Shown piece after piece: positions 30,225 to 39,166 of a stretch of DNA of 64,000 nucleotides (its first letter is position 1; each line of letters starts with the position of its first letter). The translations under genes and the position numbers were made by a program. This DNA is from Bacilli bacterium. GTDB lineage: Bacteria; Bacillota_I; Bacilli_A; RF39; UBA660. The DNA is taken from assembly GCA_017409785.1 (NCBI GenBank), contig JAFQSD010000002.1, positions 412,597 to 476,596 of the forward strand. The letters are read 5' to 3'. The notes under the pieces were generated by a model, which was given only the letters and a program-made list of their open reading frames with translations, was not told where the DNA came from and did no database searches.

Positions 30225-30581
30225 CTAAATCAAACCTCTCTTCTTATAAATTAAATAAACTATATGATAACTAATTAATATTATTGGAACAACCAATACT
30301 AATACCATTAAAAGTTGTATTAAAGTATTCTCAAATAACATTGCCAGTGAAACAATGAGTGCCATATCAAATGATGAAACAAGTGCACACACATGTAACA
30401 ACTTATGATAATCAATTTTCTTTAAATTAAAATTATATTTTGTCATTAAATACACTATTTCTATAGGTAATTTCTTATCTTTTCTACTCTTCTCATTTTT
30501 CTTAGCCTTAGAAACAACAAATAATTCATAAACCACTAATATTAATAAAAAACTTAATATAAATAAAACTAATTCTTGCAT
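30225..30581 (-). CDS. small two/three-helix membrane protein co-transcribed with leuS
   Basis: 118 residues from MQELVLFILSFLLILVVYEL at 30581, placed by AGAAGGAGGCGTT; the longer frame lies in the T-box terminator. One N-terminal helix, then a basic cytosolic loop SKAKKNEKSRKDKK. Next comes the phrase LPIEIVYLMTKYNFNLKKIDYHKLL, which I have the impression recurs in small membrane proteins of related bacteria. Two more helices follow (about 62-80 and 85-110). Unknown function. Being in front of leuS under a leucine T-box ties it to leucine supply or to translation stress; it might aid transport, but it is too small for a known permease. Confidence 0.75.
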   Translation of the reverse strand: MQELVLFILSFLLILVVYELFVVSKAKKNEKSRKDKKLPIEIVYLMTKYNFNLKKIDYHKLLHVCALVSSFDMALIVSLAMLFENTLIQLLMVLVLVVPIILISYHIVYLIYKKRGLI

Positions 30582-30599
30582 AACGCCTCCTTCTAATAA

Positions 30600-30815
30600 A
30601 AAAACGCCCTTATATAACATAAGGACGAAATATCGCGGTACCACCTTACTTCATAGTTAAACTATGCAGCTTTAATAGATATAAAGGTCTTACCCTACAT
30701 ATTATAAAACTAGTCAAGTTCATAACCTCTTAATACTTATTCTCACCAGCCATAAGTTCTCTAAAATTAAGATAAATTACTACTACTACCAGCAACATCT
30801 CAAAAATATATCACT
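30600..30815 (-). promoter_or_regulatory. leucine T-box leader
   Basis: Minus strand core AAGGTGGTACCGCG (about 30647-30634), followed by ATTTCGTCCTTATG...ATAAGGGCG and seven T, the terminator hairpin. Upstream the specifier loop reads TGAACTTGACTAG, with CUU at 30718-30716 preceded by GAA, a leucine codon. Stem I with the AGAGAA and GGCTGGTGAGAA elements lies at about 30740-30770. It fills most of the 308-base gap between the membrane protein and the next gene. Confidence 0.94.
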
Positions 30816-30844
30816 AGTATATTATTTTTTATCAAATTTTTCAA
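30816..30844 (-). promoter_or_regulatory. promoter of the leuS operon
   Basis: Minus strand TTGAAA (30844-30839), 17 bp, TATACT (30821-30816), right before stem I of the T-box. Confidence 0.8.
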
Positions 30845-30867
30845 GTATAAAAAGTAATTTATCTAAC

Positions 30868-30892
30868 AAAAAAAAGAAGCATAAGCTTCTTA
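30868..30892 (-). terminator. terminator of the unknown gene downstream of GH31
   Basis: Minus strand AAGAAGC-TTAT-GCTTCTT plus eight T, overlapping the stop codon. Confidence 0.88.
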
Positions 30893-31825
30893 TTTCTTTC
30901 CACCAGTATATGGAGTATCAAAAGTACTTCCTAATACTTCATCACCTGATACCCAAGCATCTTGAATCATCTCACTATCAGTATCATGTATTACCTTAGA
31001 AAACTCCGTATTAATTACAATATCATTTTTTCTAACATAGTCTCTATAACTACCAACTAAAGACATAACTTCATCATAGAAACTAAATTCTTCATCTCTA
31101 AAGAATTCTTTCAAAGATGATGTAACATCAGCAATATTATCTCCATTAATTTCAGTAATAGGATCATCACTATTAACACTATTATAGATTTGAACACCTA
31201 AAACTAATGGTGAAGTAATTCTAATTTCATCATTACCATATGCATATAAAGTACCTTCAGGATAATTTAATAATATACCTTTTTGTTCATCAGTAAATAT
31301 ATCATACTGACTATCTTCCCTAGACATATCTAATAATACTGAACTTAATACTCTATCATCAACAAATGTATTTCTTAAATAACTAACTAAAGCTACATCT
31401 CTTAAATCTTCACTTGCTCGAAGAGAAACTAATAATTCTAACACTCCTCTTCCACCTTCTTTAGCAAGTTCCATTAAAAATTCAAAACTATTAAAGATAG
31501 AATAAGCAATCAAATCACAGTCAGATATTGGTGTATTTTCTAATGAATCTAACCAATAATCAACATCACCATTTGAAAAACACAAACCACAAAACTCTCT
31601 GGTTAAAGTAAATAACTTTTCTTTATCTAATTCACTCATTCCATCTAACACATATGAGTCAAACACATCATCAAAATCACCATTAACAAAATGATTTATC
31701 ATAACATCATATAATGATAGTTCTTGGTCAAAATCAATTATTTCAGTATATTTATCCAAAGTTGCTTGTCTTAACTTTTCTAATCGTTTAATACCATCAT
31801 CTATTTTTTCTTGTTTAGTTTTCAT
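30890..31825 (-). CDS. acidic helical cytosolic protein of unknown function
   Basis: 311 residues from MKTKQEKIDDGIKRLEKL at 31825, just after AGGAGGAAAG. No signal or membrane helix; strongly acidic and predicted mostly helical (LYDVMINHFVNGDFDDVFDS, FLMELAKEGGRGVLELLVSL), with a short disordered tail. No family recognised. Its start overlaps none of the GH31 gene but its ribosome site does lie at that gene's stop, so the two form one operon. Whether it assists the GH31 enzyme is open. Confidence 0.78.
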   Translation of the reverse strand: MKTKQEKIDDGIKRLEKLRQATLDKYTEIIDFDQELSLYDVMINHFVNGDFDDVFDSYVLDGMSELDKEKLFTLTREFCGLCFSNGDVDYWLDSLENTPISDCDLIAYSIFNSFEFLMELAKEGGRGVLELLVSLRASEDLRDVALVSYLRNTFVDDRVLSSVLLDMSREDSQYDIFTDEQKGILLNYPEGTLYAYGNDEIRITSPLVLGVQIYNSVNSDDPITEINGDNIADVTSSLKEFFRDEEFSFYDEVMSLVGSYRDYVRKNDIVINTEFSKVIHDTDSEMIQDAWVSGDEVLGSTFDTPYTGGKK

Positions 31826-31835
31826 AACTTTCCTC

Positions 31836-34256
31836 CTAAACTTCACTTAAATACTCTAAAAGTTTTAAGAATAATCCAATATATTCTTTAGAAAGTCCCT
31901 TTTTCTTCAATTTACGAATAGCAATTCTCTTTTTACTTATTTGCTCTTCTCCAAACATAATATCTGCTATTTCTTCTTTTAAATATGTATTAATCTTTAA
32001 ATCTACTAAGATACTATTTACTTCATCGTTAATTAAACGAGCAGCATCAATTTCAATATCTTTACCCTTACAATTAATAGTAACTTGTCCAATAGTAGGA
32101 ATATCTTTTAATTCTACTACGAAGTCATTACCATCTTCATATGCTTCGCATAATAGTTTTTCAGCATTAAAATATGTAAGTACTTCTTCAGGCATCTTAG
32201 TATTTCTAAATACCATTTTATAATTTCTTCTTTCTGGTACAATACCACTCTTACCATCAACACTTCTAATAACCACCGTATAATTATCTCTTAAGTAATT
32301 ATAGTCAATTGATGTTTTTAAGAAATAACCTTCTCTATATAAAGCAGTAACACCATCATCTTCATACATAGTATACGTATTACTAACTCCAGGGAATATT
32401 TGAATTTCTAAATCCACAGGAATTCCTGTATTATTGTAATCACTTCTATTAGAAAGTGGAATTATTGAACCAGCATGTGCAAACACTGGATACTCTTCCT
32501 CTTTAAAGAATGAAACATATTTTTTATTACCAGGGAATTTCTTACCAGTAATAAAGTCATACCAAACTCCTTCAGGCATAAAAAATCTATGTATTGTACG
32601 TTCCATTGTCGGATCCATTTTATCTAAAATTGGACATACAAGTAATTGTGATCCAAAATAATATTGATTTCTATAAGTAGCATCATCATAAACCCACATA
32701 TAGTTATAATAAAATGGTTGAATAAGTGGTGTACCAGATTTTGTATAATTATATGCCTCTGTATATAAATAAGGAATTAATCTATGACGAAGTCTCAAAT
32801 AATCAGTAGCAATCTGTTCAGTTTCAACATCCCATAACCAAGGTTCTTTTTTATAATAAACTCCCCTCGCCCCATGGAATCTTAATATTGGAGAGAAAGT
32901 ACTTAATTGAAGATATCTAACATAAAGTTCTCCTTCTTCAATACCACCATGGTTTCCACCAACATCATGGCTCCACCAACTAACTCCAGCATTAGCAGCA
33001 TTTAAATACATAAATGGAAGTTTCTTTAATGCTTCCCAACTAATTTCACTAGAGCCACCATATAAAACAGGATATCTATGTGGTGCATAAACACTACCTC
33101 TACCTAACAACATAGGTCTCTTATTAGTTGCTCTACCACTGTCTAAGAACATATAGTGATTTAATGCCCATAACTTAGTAACATTATTATCACCCATAGA
33201 ATCATTCCAGAAAAAATCTACTCCTTTTACCTCTAATGGATGTAATAACATCTTAAACATAACATCTAATAACTTAGGATTTAATGGATCAAATAAAATA
33301 ATTTTTGACTCTTGTAATCCAAGTGCTTCTGCTATATTTTTATAATATTCTTCATGTGGATAAATACCATTAGTTGGATTAACACATAATCCCACACGAA
33401 TACCTCTCTTATGAAATTCTTCAATCATCTTTTCAGGCTCAGGAAATAATTCTTTATTAAAAGTAAATCCAGCCTTCAAGTCTTTATAAGCCCCAACATT
33501 TCTAATATGCCAATCATGATCAAATAACATAACTGATAGTGGAATCTTATTTCTTTCAAAATTTCTAATTAACTCTTTAACACTTCTATCATTATAAGTG
33601 ATATTTCTACTCCACCAGTTACCAAGTGCATAACGTGGAATTAAAGCAGGTGCTCCGGTCATCTTAAAATAATCAAGTAAAGCTTGCTTAAAATCCTTAT
33701 CATACATAAATACATATATATCCATATGGTCTGCTGGTGCATCTGCTAATGTACCATCGTCCATAATAACTTTTGAACTAGAATCATCAAATGATGCAAA
33801 TCCATCTAGAGAATATAATCCTTTATCAAGTGGTTTTGGAATTCCCATATCCACACTAATCATATTACCAAGTAAATTTCTAGCTTCCGCATGACCAACA
33901 TACCAATCCTTATTACGATCTTTTTCTCTACTCATTAAAGTAACTTTTAAGAATTTCATCGGATCCATCTTAGGTCCAACAAAAGGTTGGTCTTTCAAAT
34001 ATGTAAGTGTAAAATACTTAGTACTAACCTCTAAAATATGCGTATCTTGACGCAATGAAAAATCAGGTAGTCCTAGATTTCTTCTTTTAACTAACTGTGT
34101 AGGTCTATCTATAAATTGTCCGCTAGCAGAATATTCAAGTCTAATAACTCTTTCTGAAATAACAGAAATACGATATTTAGTACCTTGAATAATTGCCTTA
34201 GCATCGCTCTTTGATTTAGTCGAATCAACACTAAATTGTCTTCCAAGCGGATACAT
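31836..34256 (-). CDS. glycoside hydrolase family 31 protein (alpha-glucosidase-like)
   Basis: 806 residues. An N-terminal beta-sandwich (about 1-190), a (beta/alpha)8 barrel with PRYALGNWWSRNITYND, SVMLFDHDWH, and DFFWNDSMG, whose D352 aligns with the GH31 nucleophile. Then HRYPVLYGGSSEISWEAL, ANAGVSWWSHDVGG and RFHGARGVYY, followed by two C-terminal beta domains. No signal peptide, so it is cytosolic. GH31 members hydrolyse alpha-glucosides or alpha-xylosides. In the SGD.xxW segment the usual acid/base aspartate appears as Ser402, which may abolish or change activity. AAGAAGGTGG precedes the ATG. First gene of a two-gene operon. Confidence 0.9.
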   Translation of the reverse strand: MYPLGRQFSVDSTKSKSDAKAIIQGTKYRISVISERVIRLEYSASGQFIDRPTQLVKRRNLGLPDFSLRQDTHILEVSTKYFTLTYLKDQPFVGPKMDPMKFLKVTLMSREKDRNKDWYVGHAEARNLLGNMISVDMGIPKPLDKGLYSLDGFASFDDSSSKVIMDDGTLADAPADHMDIYVFMYDKDFKQALLDYFKMTGAPALIPRYALGNWWSRNITYNDRSVKELIRNFERNKIPLSVMLFDHDWHIRNVGAYKDLKAGFTFNKELFPEPEKMIEEFHKRGIRVGLCVNPTNGIYPHEEYYKNIAEALGLQESKIILFDPLNPKLLDVMFKMLLHPLEVKGVDFFWNDSMGDNNVTKLWALNHYMFLDSGRATNKRPMLLGRGSVYAPHRYPVLYGGSSEISWEALKKLPFMYLNAANAGVSWWSHDVGGNHGGIEEGELYVRYLQLSTFSPILRFHGARGVYYKKEPWLWDVETEQIATDYLRLRHRLIPYLYTEAYNYTKSGTPLIQPFYYNYMWVYDDATYRNQYYFGSQLLVCPILDKMDPTMERTIHRFFMPEGVWYDFITGKKFPGNKKYVSFFKEEEYPVFAHAGSIIPLSNRSDYNNTGIPVDLEIQIFPGVSNTYTMYEDDGVTALYREGYFLKTSIDYNYLRDNYTVVIRSVDGKSGIVPERRNYKMVFRNTKMPEEVLTYFNAEKLLCEAYEDGNDFVVELKDIPTIGQVTINCKGKDIEIDAARLINDEVNSILVDLKINTYLKEEIADIMFGEEQISKKRIAIRKLKKKGLSKEYIGLFLKLLEYLSEV

Positions 34257-34363
34257 ATAACCACCTTCTTATTACTCTAATACCATAATAACACACCTAA
34301 ATAAATATTACTAGTTAAAAACATCACAAAAAAATAAATTTACAAACATAAATACAAGACTTA

Positions 34364-34372
34364 TGATATACT
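34364..34372 (+). promoter_or_regulatory. extended -10 promoter of the first VanY gene
   Basis: TGATATACT about 28 bases before the ATG; the -35 region is poor. Confidence 0.6.
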
Positions 34373-34399
34373 TAAAACGTAATAAACTAAGGAGGACAT

Positions 34400-35449
34400 A
34401 TGAAAAAGAAATTTATTATACCAACAATAATTATTACCCTTTTAATAATACTCCTAGTGAGTCTATATTTTATTTTTTTCAATCCATTTATTTCAATATC
34501 ATTAAAAGGAAAAAATAAAATAACTCTCGAAGTAAATAACAATTATCAAGAACAAGGTGCTAGTGTAAAAGGAACTAAAAAGAAATATAAGATAACAGGT
34601 AAAGTTAATACTAAGAAAATTGGAAAATATACAATTACCTATAAAGTATCATTCTTAAAAACAACAAAAAAAGTAACAAGAATAGTAAATGTTATAGATA
34701 AAACTCCACCAGTAATAACATTAAATGGAACAGATATAACTATATTTCAAAATCAAGAATATTCTGAACCAGGCTATACTGTAACAGATAACTATGATAA
34801 AAAAATAGAAGTTAAAGTATCAGGAACTGTTGATACTAAAACTCCTGGTGACTACACTCTTACTTATAATGCAATCGATAAAAGTAAAAACAAAACATCA
34901 GTAACAAGAAAAGTAACTGTTAAGAAAAAAGAAATTCAAGTAACTTCAGGTATAACTTATATTAATGGAATATTACTAGTAAATAAAACATATTCTCTAC
35001 CAAGTACATATAATCCAGGAGTAAATGCAACTGCTAATTCAGCCTTAAAACAACTTCAAGCGGCAGCTAATGCCGCAGGTCATAAAATGCCTCTAATCTC
35101 TGGATTCAGATCATATTCAAGACAAAATACACTTTATAACAATTATGTCGCAAGAGATGGAGTCGCAAAAGCAGATACTTACTCTGCTAGACCAGGTCAC
35201 TCAGAACACCAATCAGGCTTAGCCTTTGACGTAGGAGCAATCGATGATAACTACGGTAATACACCTGCAGGAACATGGTTAAAAGAAAACGCTCATAAAT
35301 ATGGTTTTATAATTCGTTATCTAAAAGGAAAAGAACATATTACAGGTTATAAATACGAACCATGGCACATTCGTTATCTAGGAGTAGAACATGCAACAAA
35401 CATTTATAACCAACAAATAACACTTGAAGAATACTTAGGCGTAGCCTAA
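34400..35449 (+). CDS. membrane-anchored D-Ala-D-Ala carboxypeptidase (VanY family) with two Ig-like domains
   Basis: 349 residues: one N-terminal anchor (7-31), two DUF5011-type Ig repeats (about 35-97 and 104-175, with KIGKYTITYKVSF and TPGDYTLTYNAIDKSKN), then a VanY/M15 peptidase. In the latter, SGFRSYSRQNTLYNNY, PGHSEHQSGLAFDVG (zinc His and Asp) and KYEPWHIRYLG (catalytic Glu and zinc His) are intact. It should trim the terminal D-Ala of stem peptides outside the membrane. AAGGAGGACAT precedes the ATG. It converges on a second VanY gene, the two sharing one terminator. Confidence 0.93.
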   Translation: MKKKFIIPTIIITLLIILLVSLYFIFFNPFISISLKGKNKITLEVNNNYQEQGASVKGTKKKYKITGKVNTKKIGKYTITYKVSFLKTTKKVTRIVNVIDKTPPVITLNGTDITIFQNQEYSEPGYTVTDNYDKKIEVKVSGTVDTKTPGDYTLTYNAIDKSKNKTSVTRKVTVKKKEIQVTSGITYINGILLVNKTYSLPSTYNPGVNATANSALKQLQAAANAAGHKMPLISGFRSYSRQNTLYNNYVARDGVAKADTYSARPGHSEHQSGLAFDVGAIDDNYGNTPAGTWLKENAHKYGFIIRYLKGKEHITGYKYEPWHIRYLGVEHATNIYNQQITLEEYLGVA

Positions 35450-35451
35450 TA

Positions 35452-35480
35452 AAAAAAAACAGATTTAAATCTGTTTTTTA
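35452..35480. terminator. bidirectional terminator between the two VanY genes
   Basis: AAAAAAAACAGATT-TAAATCTGTTTTTT, self-complementary, with A and T runs on both sides. Confidence 0.85.
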
Positions 35481-36608
35481 TTTGTCTAAAAACATTACAT
35501 AATATTCTTCTAAAGTAATTTTATGCGTATAAATATATTCTGCAATATCTTTACCAACATATCTATAATGCCATGGTTCACTTCTATATCCAGTAATAAC
35601 TTCATTCTTCTTACTAAATCTTAAAATAAAACCATACTTATATGCATTTTCTTGCATCCAAACATATTCCTTACTATTAGCAAAAACATTAGTACTTGTA
35701 CTACCAATATCAAAAGCAAGTCCAGTCTGATGCTCCGAAAATCCCGGTCTAGCAACATAATTTTTTACATAATTATCTCCATACCATTTACGATAATATT
35801 CTTGAATTTCTATTTGGTCAGCATAACTTCTATAAGCAGAATTTACTTTCATCTCAAGCCCTTCAGTTTTTGCTACTTCAAACATTTGTGATAAAGCAGC
35901 AATTGCTGTACGATTAGCTTGATAAGTTTCTCCACCAGAATATGCCTCTGGAACGGTAATTAAATCAGTTGGTTCAAACATTTCACTTAATGCATGAAAT
36001 TTATTAACAAGCATATCATAACCAAAATTATTAACACTAACAGCATCATCATACTCTGTCTTATCCATATTTAAATTAACATGAATAACAGTCGTTTTTT
36101 CATCCTCACCAGTTTCATCTGTATAAGCTAAATATCTATCATAATTTTTTAATTTAGCATAGGGAAACTCAAAAAACTCTTCTAAATATCTAACTCTTTC
36201 TCTTTTAGCAAATTCTGTAATATCCTCATCATTACCATGCGCTAAAATAATATTAACATCACCATTGGAATATCCTTTAGAGAGTAATGTATTAACATTT
36301 TTAATTAAATTTTTATAATCATAATAATCAATTTGAGCGTAGTTTTTAATATATTTTTCTTTATAATTATCCCCCTCAATTGCAGCATTCAAAGTCTTAT
36401 TCTCTTTAACCGTCATAAAATACTCTTTATTATCATCAAATAAAATCTTTTTAGCCGCAACCTCACTATAACCTAGTTCAGTTATATTACTAATTTGTTT
36501 ACGATAATATATAAATATAATTAATAAAATAATCAGAATAACCCCAATAATTTTTAATACATTAACAACATTAGATTTTAACTTTAATTTTACTTTTTTT
36601 GTCTTCAA
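35478..36608 (-). CDS. membrane-anchored D-Ala-D-Ala carboxypeptidase (VanY family), second copy
   Basis: 376 residues starting at a TTG (36608-36606) that follows GTAGGTGGTAG; no ATG lies nearby. One anchor helix (about 16-35), then a 150-residue helical domain (IITELGYSEVAAKKIL-like start, ILAHGNDEDITEFAKRERVRYLEEFF), then the M15 domain. The latter has NSAYRSYADQIEIQEYY, PGFSEHQTGLAFDIG and RSEPWHYRYVG, with all zinc and catalytic residues kept. It differs from the first copy by its helical domain in place of Ig repeats. This design recurs in LD/DD-carboxypeptidases of Bacilli. Confidence 0.93.
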   Translation of the reverse strand: MKTKKVKLKLKSNVVNVLKIIGVILIILLIIFIYYRKQISNITELGYSEVAAKKILFDDNKEYFMTVKENKTLNAAIEGDNYKEKYIKNYAQIDYYDYKNLIKNVNTLLSKGYSNGDVNIILAHGNDEDITEFAKRERVRYLEEFFEFPYAKLKNYDRYLAYTDETGEDEKTTVIHVNLNMDKTEYDDAVSVNNFGYDMLVNKFHALSEMFEPTDLITVPEAYSGGETYQANRTAIAALSQMFEVAKTEGLEMKVNSAYRSYADQIEIQEYYRKWYGDNYVKNYVARPGFSEHQTGLAFDIGSTSTNVFANSKEYVWMQENAYKYGFILRFSKKNEVITGYRSEPWHYRYVGKDIAEYIYTHKITLEEYYVMFLDK

Positions 36609-36627
36609 ACTACCACCTACTATACTA

Positions 36628-36636
36628 AGTATACCA
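36628..36636 (-). promoter_or_regulatory. extended -10 promoter of the second VanY gene
   Basis: Minus strand TGGTATACT (36636-36628), 20 bases before the TTG start. Confidence 0.55.
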
Positions 36637-36644
36637 TACTATAA

Positions 36645-36673
36645 TTGATTTTTTTCGAAAAATATGTTATAAT
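36645..36673 (+). promoter_or_regulatory. promoter of the patatin operon
   Basis: TTGATT, 17 bp spacer ending TGT, TATAAT (36668-36673). A second TGCTATAAT at 36725-36733 is too close to the start codon unless the mRNA is nearly leaderless. Confidence 0.7.
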
Positions 36674-36750
36674 TTAAGCACTTTTGTCGGAAAGAAAAAC
36701 AACTATTCCTATAAAGATAAATAATGCTATAATATAAGAAAGGTGAGATA

Positions 36751-37950
36751 ATGAAAGCATTAGTTTTATCCGGAGGAGGATCCAAAGGATCATATCAAGT
36801 CGGAGTATGGAAAGCATTAAGAGAATTAAATTATAAATTTGATATTATCACTGGTACATCAGTAGGAGCTCTAAATGGAGCAATGATGGTCCAAAATGAT
36901 TATCATAAAGCTATAAATATTTGGAAGAAAATAAATTTAAAAGTTCTATTTGGAGAAGATGCAATTGAAAGTACAAATAACTTTGAAATATATAAAATGT
37001 ACAGTAAACATTTCTTAAAATATGGCGGAATGGATGTAAGAGATCTAGAAAGATTAATTAAAAGATCACTTAATCTACGTAAATTTTATTCATCAAGAAT
37101 TAACTATGGATTAACTACATACAATCTAACTAACAAACAAGCAGTAGAACTACAAAAGAAAGATATCGAAAGAACACAACTAGATGACTATTTAATGGCA
37201 TCAGCCTCATGCTTCCCTGCTTTTAAAAAGAAAGACATTGAAGGAGAAAAACATATCGATGGAGGATATCATGACAATCTACCAATTAATCTTGCTATCG
37301 ATATGGGAGCAGAAGAAATCATCGCCGTTGATTTAAGTGCTCCAGGATTAAAAAAATCTCCTAAGAAAAAAGTAAAAATAACTTATATTAAACCAAGAAA
37401 CAAATTAACAAATTTCTTAAACTTCTATGAAAAAGGAACAATGAATAATATGAAGTTTGGATATAATGATACAATGAAAACATTTGGTAAGTTTGAAGGA
37501 AATAAATTTACTTTTAGAAAAAATCAATTAGAAAAAAATAGAGTTTTATATCAAGCAACATACTTACATATTATTAATAAAATATTAAAATATAAAAATG
37601 CTATTAAGAAATTCGAAGAATTAGTTAATATCGATGTTAGTATTGAAGACGAAACAAAAGATGAAATATTTGGAAAACTTATGTTACGTGTAATGGAAAG
37701 TCTAGCAAAATCTTTTAATTTAGATGAAACAAGAGTTTACACACATCATAGTTTTAATAAAATGCTACAAATCAAATTAAAAAAATATTTAAAAGAAGAA
37801 ATTGAATTAAATGAACCGTGTAAGAAAAAAGAAGTTGAACTATATAAGTTAATTAAAGAAGCTGACTATACAGAATTAAGAAAACAAGCCTTATTAAATC
37901 CAATTGATACATTAAAAGCCGTATACATTTATACAATTTGTGAGGCATAA
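36751..37950 (+). CDS. patatin-like phospholipase
   Basis: 399 residues. The oxyanion loop GGGSKG (8-13), nucleophile elbow GTSVG with Ser37, and the DGG motif in HIDGGYHDN form the Ser-Asp dyad of patatins. Residues after about 215 form a separate helical region of unknown role. No signal peptide, so it acts on the inner face of the membrane or on cytosolic lipids. AAGGTGAG precedes the ATG. First gene of an operon with a radical SAM enzyme and DUF1294 protein. Confidence 0.93.
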   Translation: MKALVLSGGGSKGSYQVGVWKALRELNYKFDIITGTSVGALNGAMMVQNDYHKAINIWKKINLKVLFGEDAIESTNNFEIYKMYSKHFLKYGGMDVRDLERLIKRSLNLRKFYSSRINYGLTTYNLTNKQAVELQKKDIERTQLDDYLMASASCFPAFKKKDIEGEKHIDGGYHDNLPINLAIDMGAEEIIAVDLSAPGLKKSPKKKVKITYIKPRNKLTNFLNFYEKGTMNNMKFGYNDTMKTFGKFEGNKFTFRKNQLEKNRVLYQATYLHIINKILKYKNAIKKFEELVNIDVSIEDETKDEIFGKLMLRVMESLAKSFNLDETRVYTHHSFNKMLQIKLKKYLKEEIELNEPCKKKEVELYKLIKEADYTELRKQALLNPIDTLKAVYIYTICEA

Positions 37951-37951
37951 A

Positions 37952-38899
37952 ATGAATAATAATTTTAAATATTCCTCATCAAATAAAAGATATCATACAT
38001 TAGACTATTACTATAAAAATAGATTTAATGAAAAAATATTTAAAGTTAGTTTAAACGCTAACTTTTCTTGTCCAAATATAGATGGAACAATTGGATATGG
38101 CGGCTGTATATACTGTTCAAAAACAGGTAGTGGTGAATTTGCTGGAAACAAAGAAGATGAAATTGAAAAACAATTTTTAGAAGTAAAAGAAACAATGTTA
38201 AAAAAATGGCCAAAAGCTAAATACATTGGTTATTTCCAAGCAAGAACAAATACATATGCACCTGTTGAAACTTTAAAAAAACTACATAATAAAATATTAT
38301 CTCAAGAAGATGTAATTGGTTTAAATATTTCAACAAGACCAGACTCAATAACAGATGAATGTTTAGAATATTTAGCCGATTTAAATAAAAGAACCTATTT
38401 AACTGTAGAATTAGGATTACAAACAACAAATCCTAAAACAACAAAATTAATTAATAGATGTCATTCATTAGAATGCTTTGAAGATATGGTTAAAAAACTA
38501 AGAGAAAAGAATATTGATGTTGTTGTTCATATCATCAATGGTTTACCATACGAGACAAAAGAAGACATGCTAGAAACAGTTAAATACCTAAATAAATTAG
38601 ACATTCAAGGAATAAAAATTCATATGCTAAGTATCTTAAAAGATACTCCTCTAGCCTATTTATATGAAAAAGATAATTTCCATGTTCTAACAAAAGATGA
38701 ATATGTTGATATCGTAATAGATCAATTAGAATTACTAAGACCAGAAATAGTTATTCATAGAATAACAGGAGATCCAAAAGTAGAAGATTTAATCGAACCA
38801 ACTTGGTTAGTTAAAAAATTTTGTGTCTTAAATGATATTGATAAAGAAATGGTAAAAAGAGATTCTTATCAAGGAAAAAAACTAAATGATAATAATTAA
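37952..38899 (+). CDS. radical SAM protein, YtqA/YhcC family (TIGR01212)
   Basis: 315 residues from MNNNFKYSSSNKRYHTLDYY; the ATG lies 1 base after the patatin stop, with GTGAGG inside that gene. The cluster is CPNIDGTIGYGGCIYC, matching the family's CPNRDGT..GGC.FC pattern for a 4Fe-4S cluster. Further family phrases are YFQARTNTYAPVETLK, STRPDSITDE, ELGLQTTNPKTTKLINRCHS and HIINGLPYETKEDM. The family is widespread and recent work connects relatives with tRNA or rRNA modification; the exact reaction is not certain. Confidence 0.93.
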   Translation: MNNNFKYSSSNKRYHTLDYYYKNRFNEKIFKVSLNANFSCPNIDGTIGYGGCIYCSKTGSGEFAGNKEDEIEKQFLEVKETMLKKWPKAKYIGYFQARTNTYAPVETLKKLHNKILSQEDVIGLNISTRPDSITDECLEYLADLNKRTYLTVELGLQTTNPKTTKLINRCHSLECFEDMVKKLREKNIDVVVHIINGLPYETKEDMLETVKYLNKLDIQGIKIHMLSILKDTPLAYLYEKDNFHVLTKDEYVDIVIDQLELLRPEIVIHRITGDPKVEDLIEPTWLVKKFCVLNDIDKEMVKRDSYQGKKLNDNN

Positions 38900-39140
38900 T
38901 ATTTATTTAATAGTTTTAAATATTATTACATTTCTAATAATGGGAATTGATAAATATCTAGCAATAAAAAAGAAATATCGCATTAGCGAATTTCATTTAC
39001 TAACACTAACTCTATTTGGAGGAAGTGTTGGTTCACTACTAGGAATGATAATATTTAGACATAAAACTAAAAAAATGAAATTCTTAATTATAATTCCATT
39101 ATCAATTATTATTCATATATTAATATATTTACAAATATAA
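38886..39140 (+). CDS. DUF1294 small membrane protein
   Basis: 84 residues overlapping the radical SAM gene by 14 bases. Three hydrophobic helices with the DUF1294 signature MGIDKYLAIKKKYRISE, LTLFGGSVGSLLGMIIFRHKT. A ribosome site AAGGAAA lies upstream. Function unknown; relatives are sometimes fused to cold-shock domains. Confidence 0.9.
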   Translation: MIIINIYLIVLNIITFLIMGIDKYLAIKKKYRISEFHLLTLTLFGGSVGSLLGMIIFRHKTKKMKFLIIIPLSIIIHILIYLQI

Positions 39141-39166
39141 AAAGACAAATATCATTTGTCTTTTTT
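39139..39166. terminator. bidirectional terminator between DUF1294 and capA-like genes
   Basis: AAAAGACAAAT-ATC-ATTTGTCTTTTTT. Confidence 0.88.

Noticed and set aside
36725-36733. Second TGCTATAAT as the patatin promoter
   Set aside because: Transcription would start within the ribosome site; the promoter at 36645-36673 is better placed.
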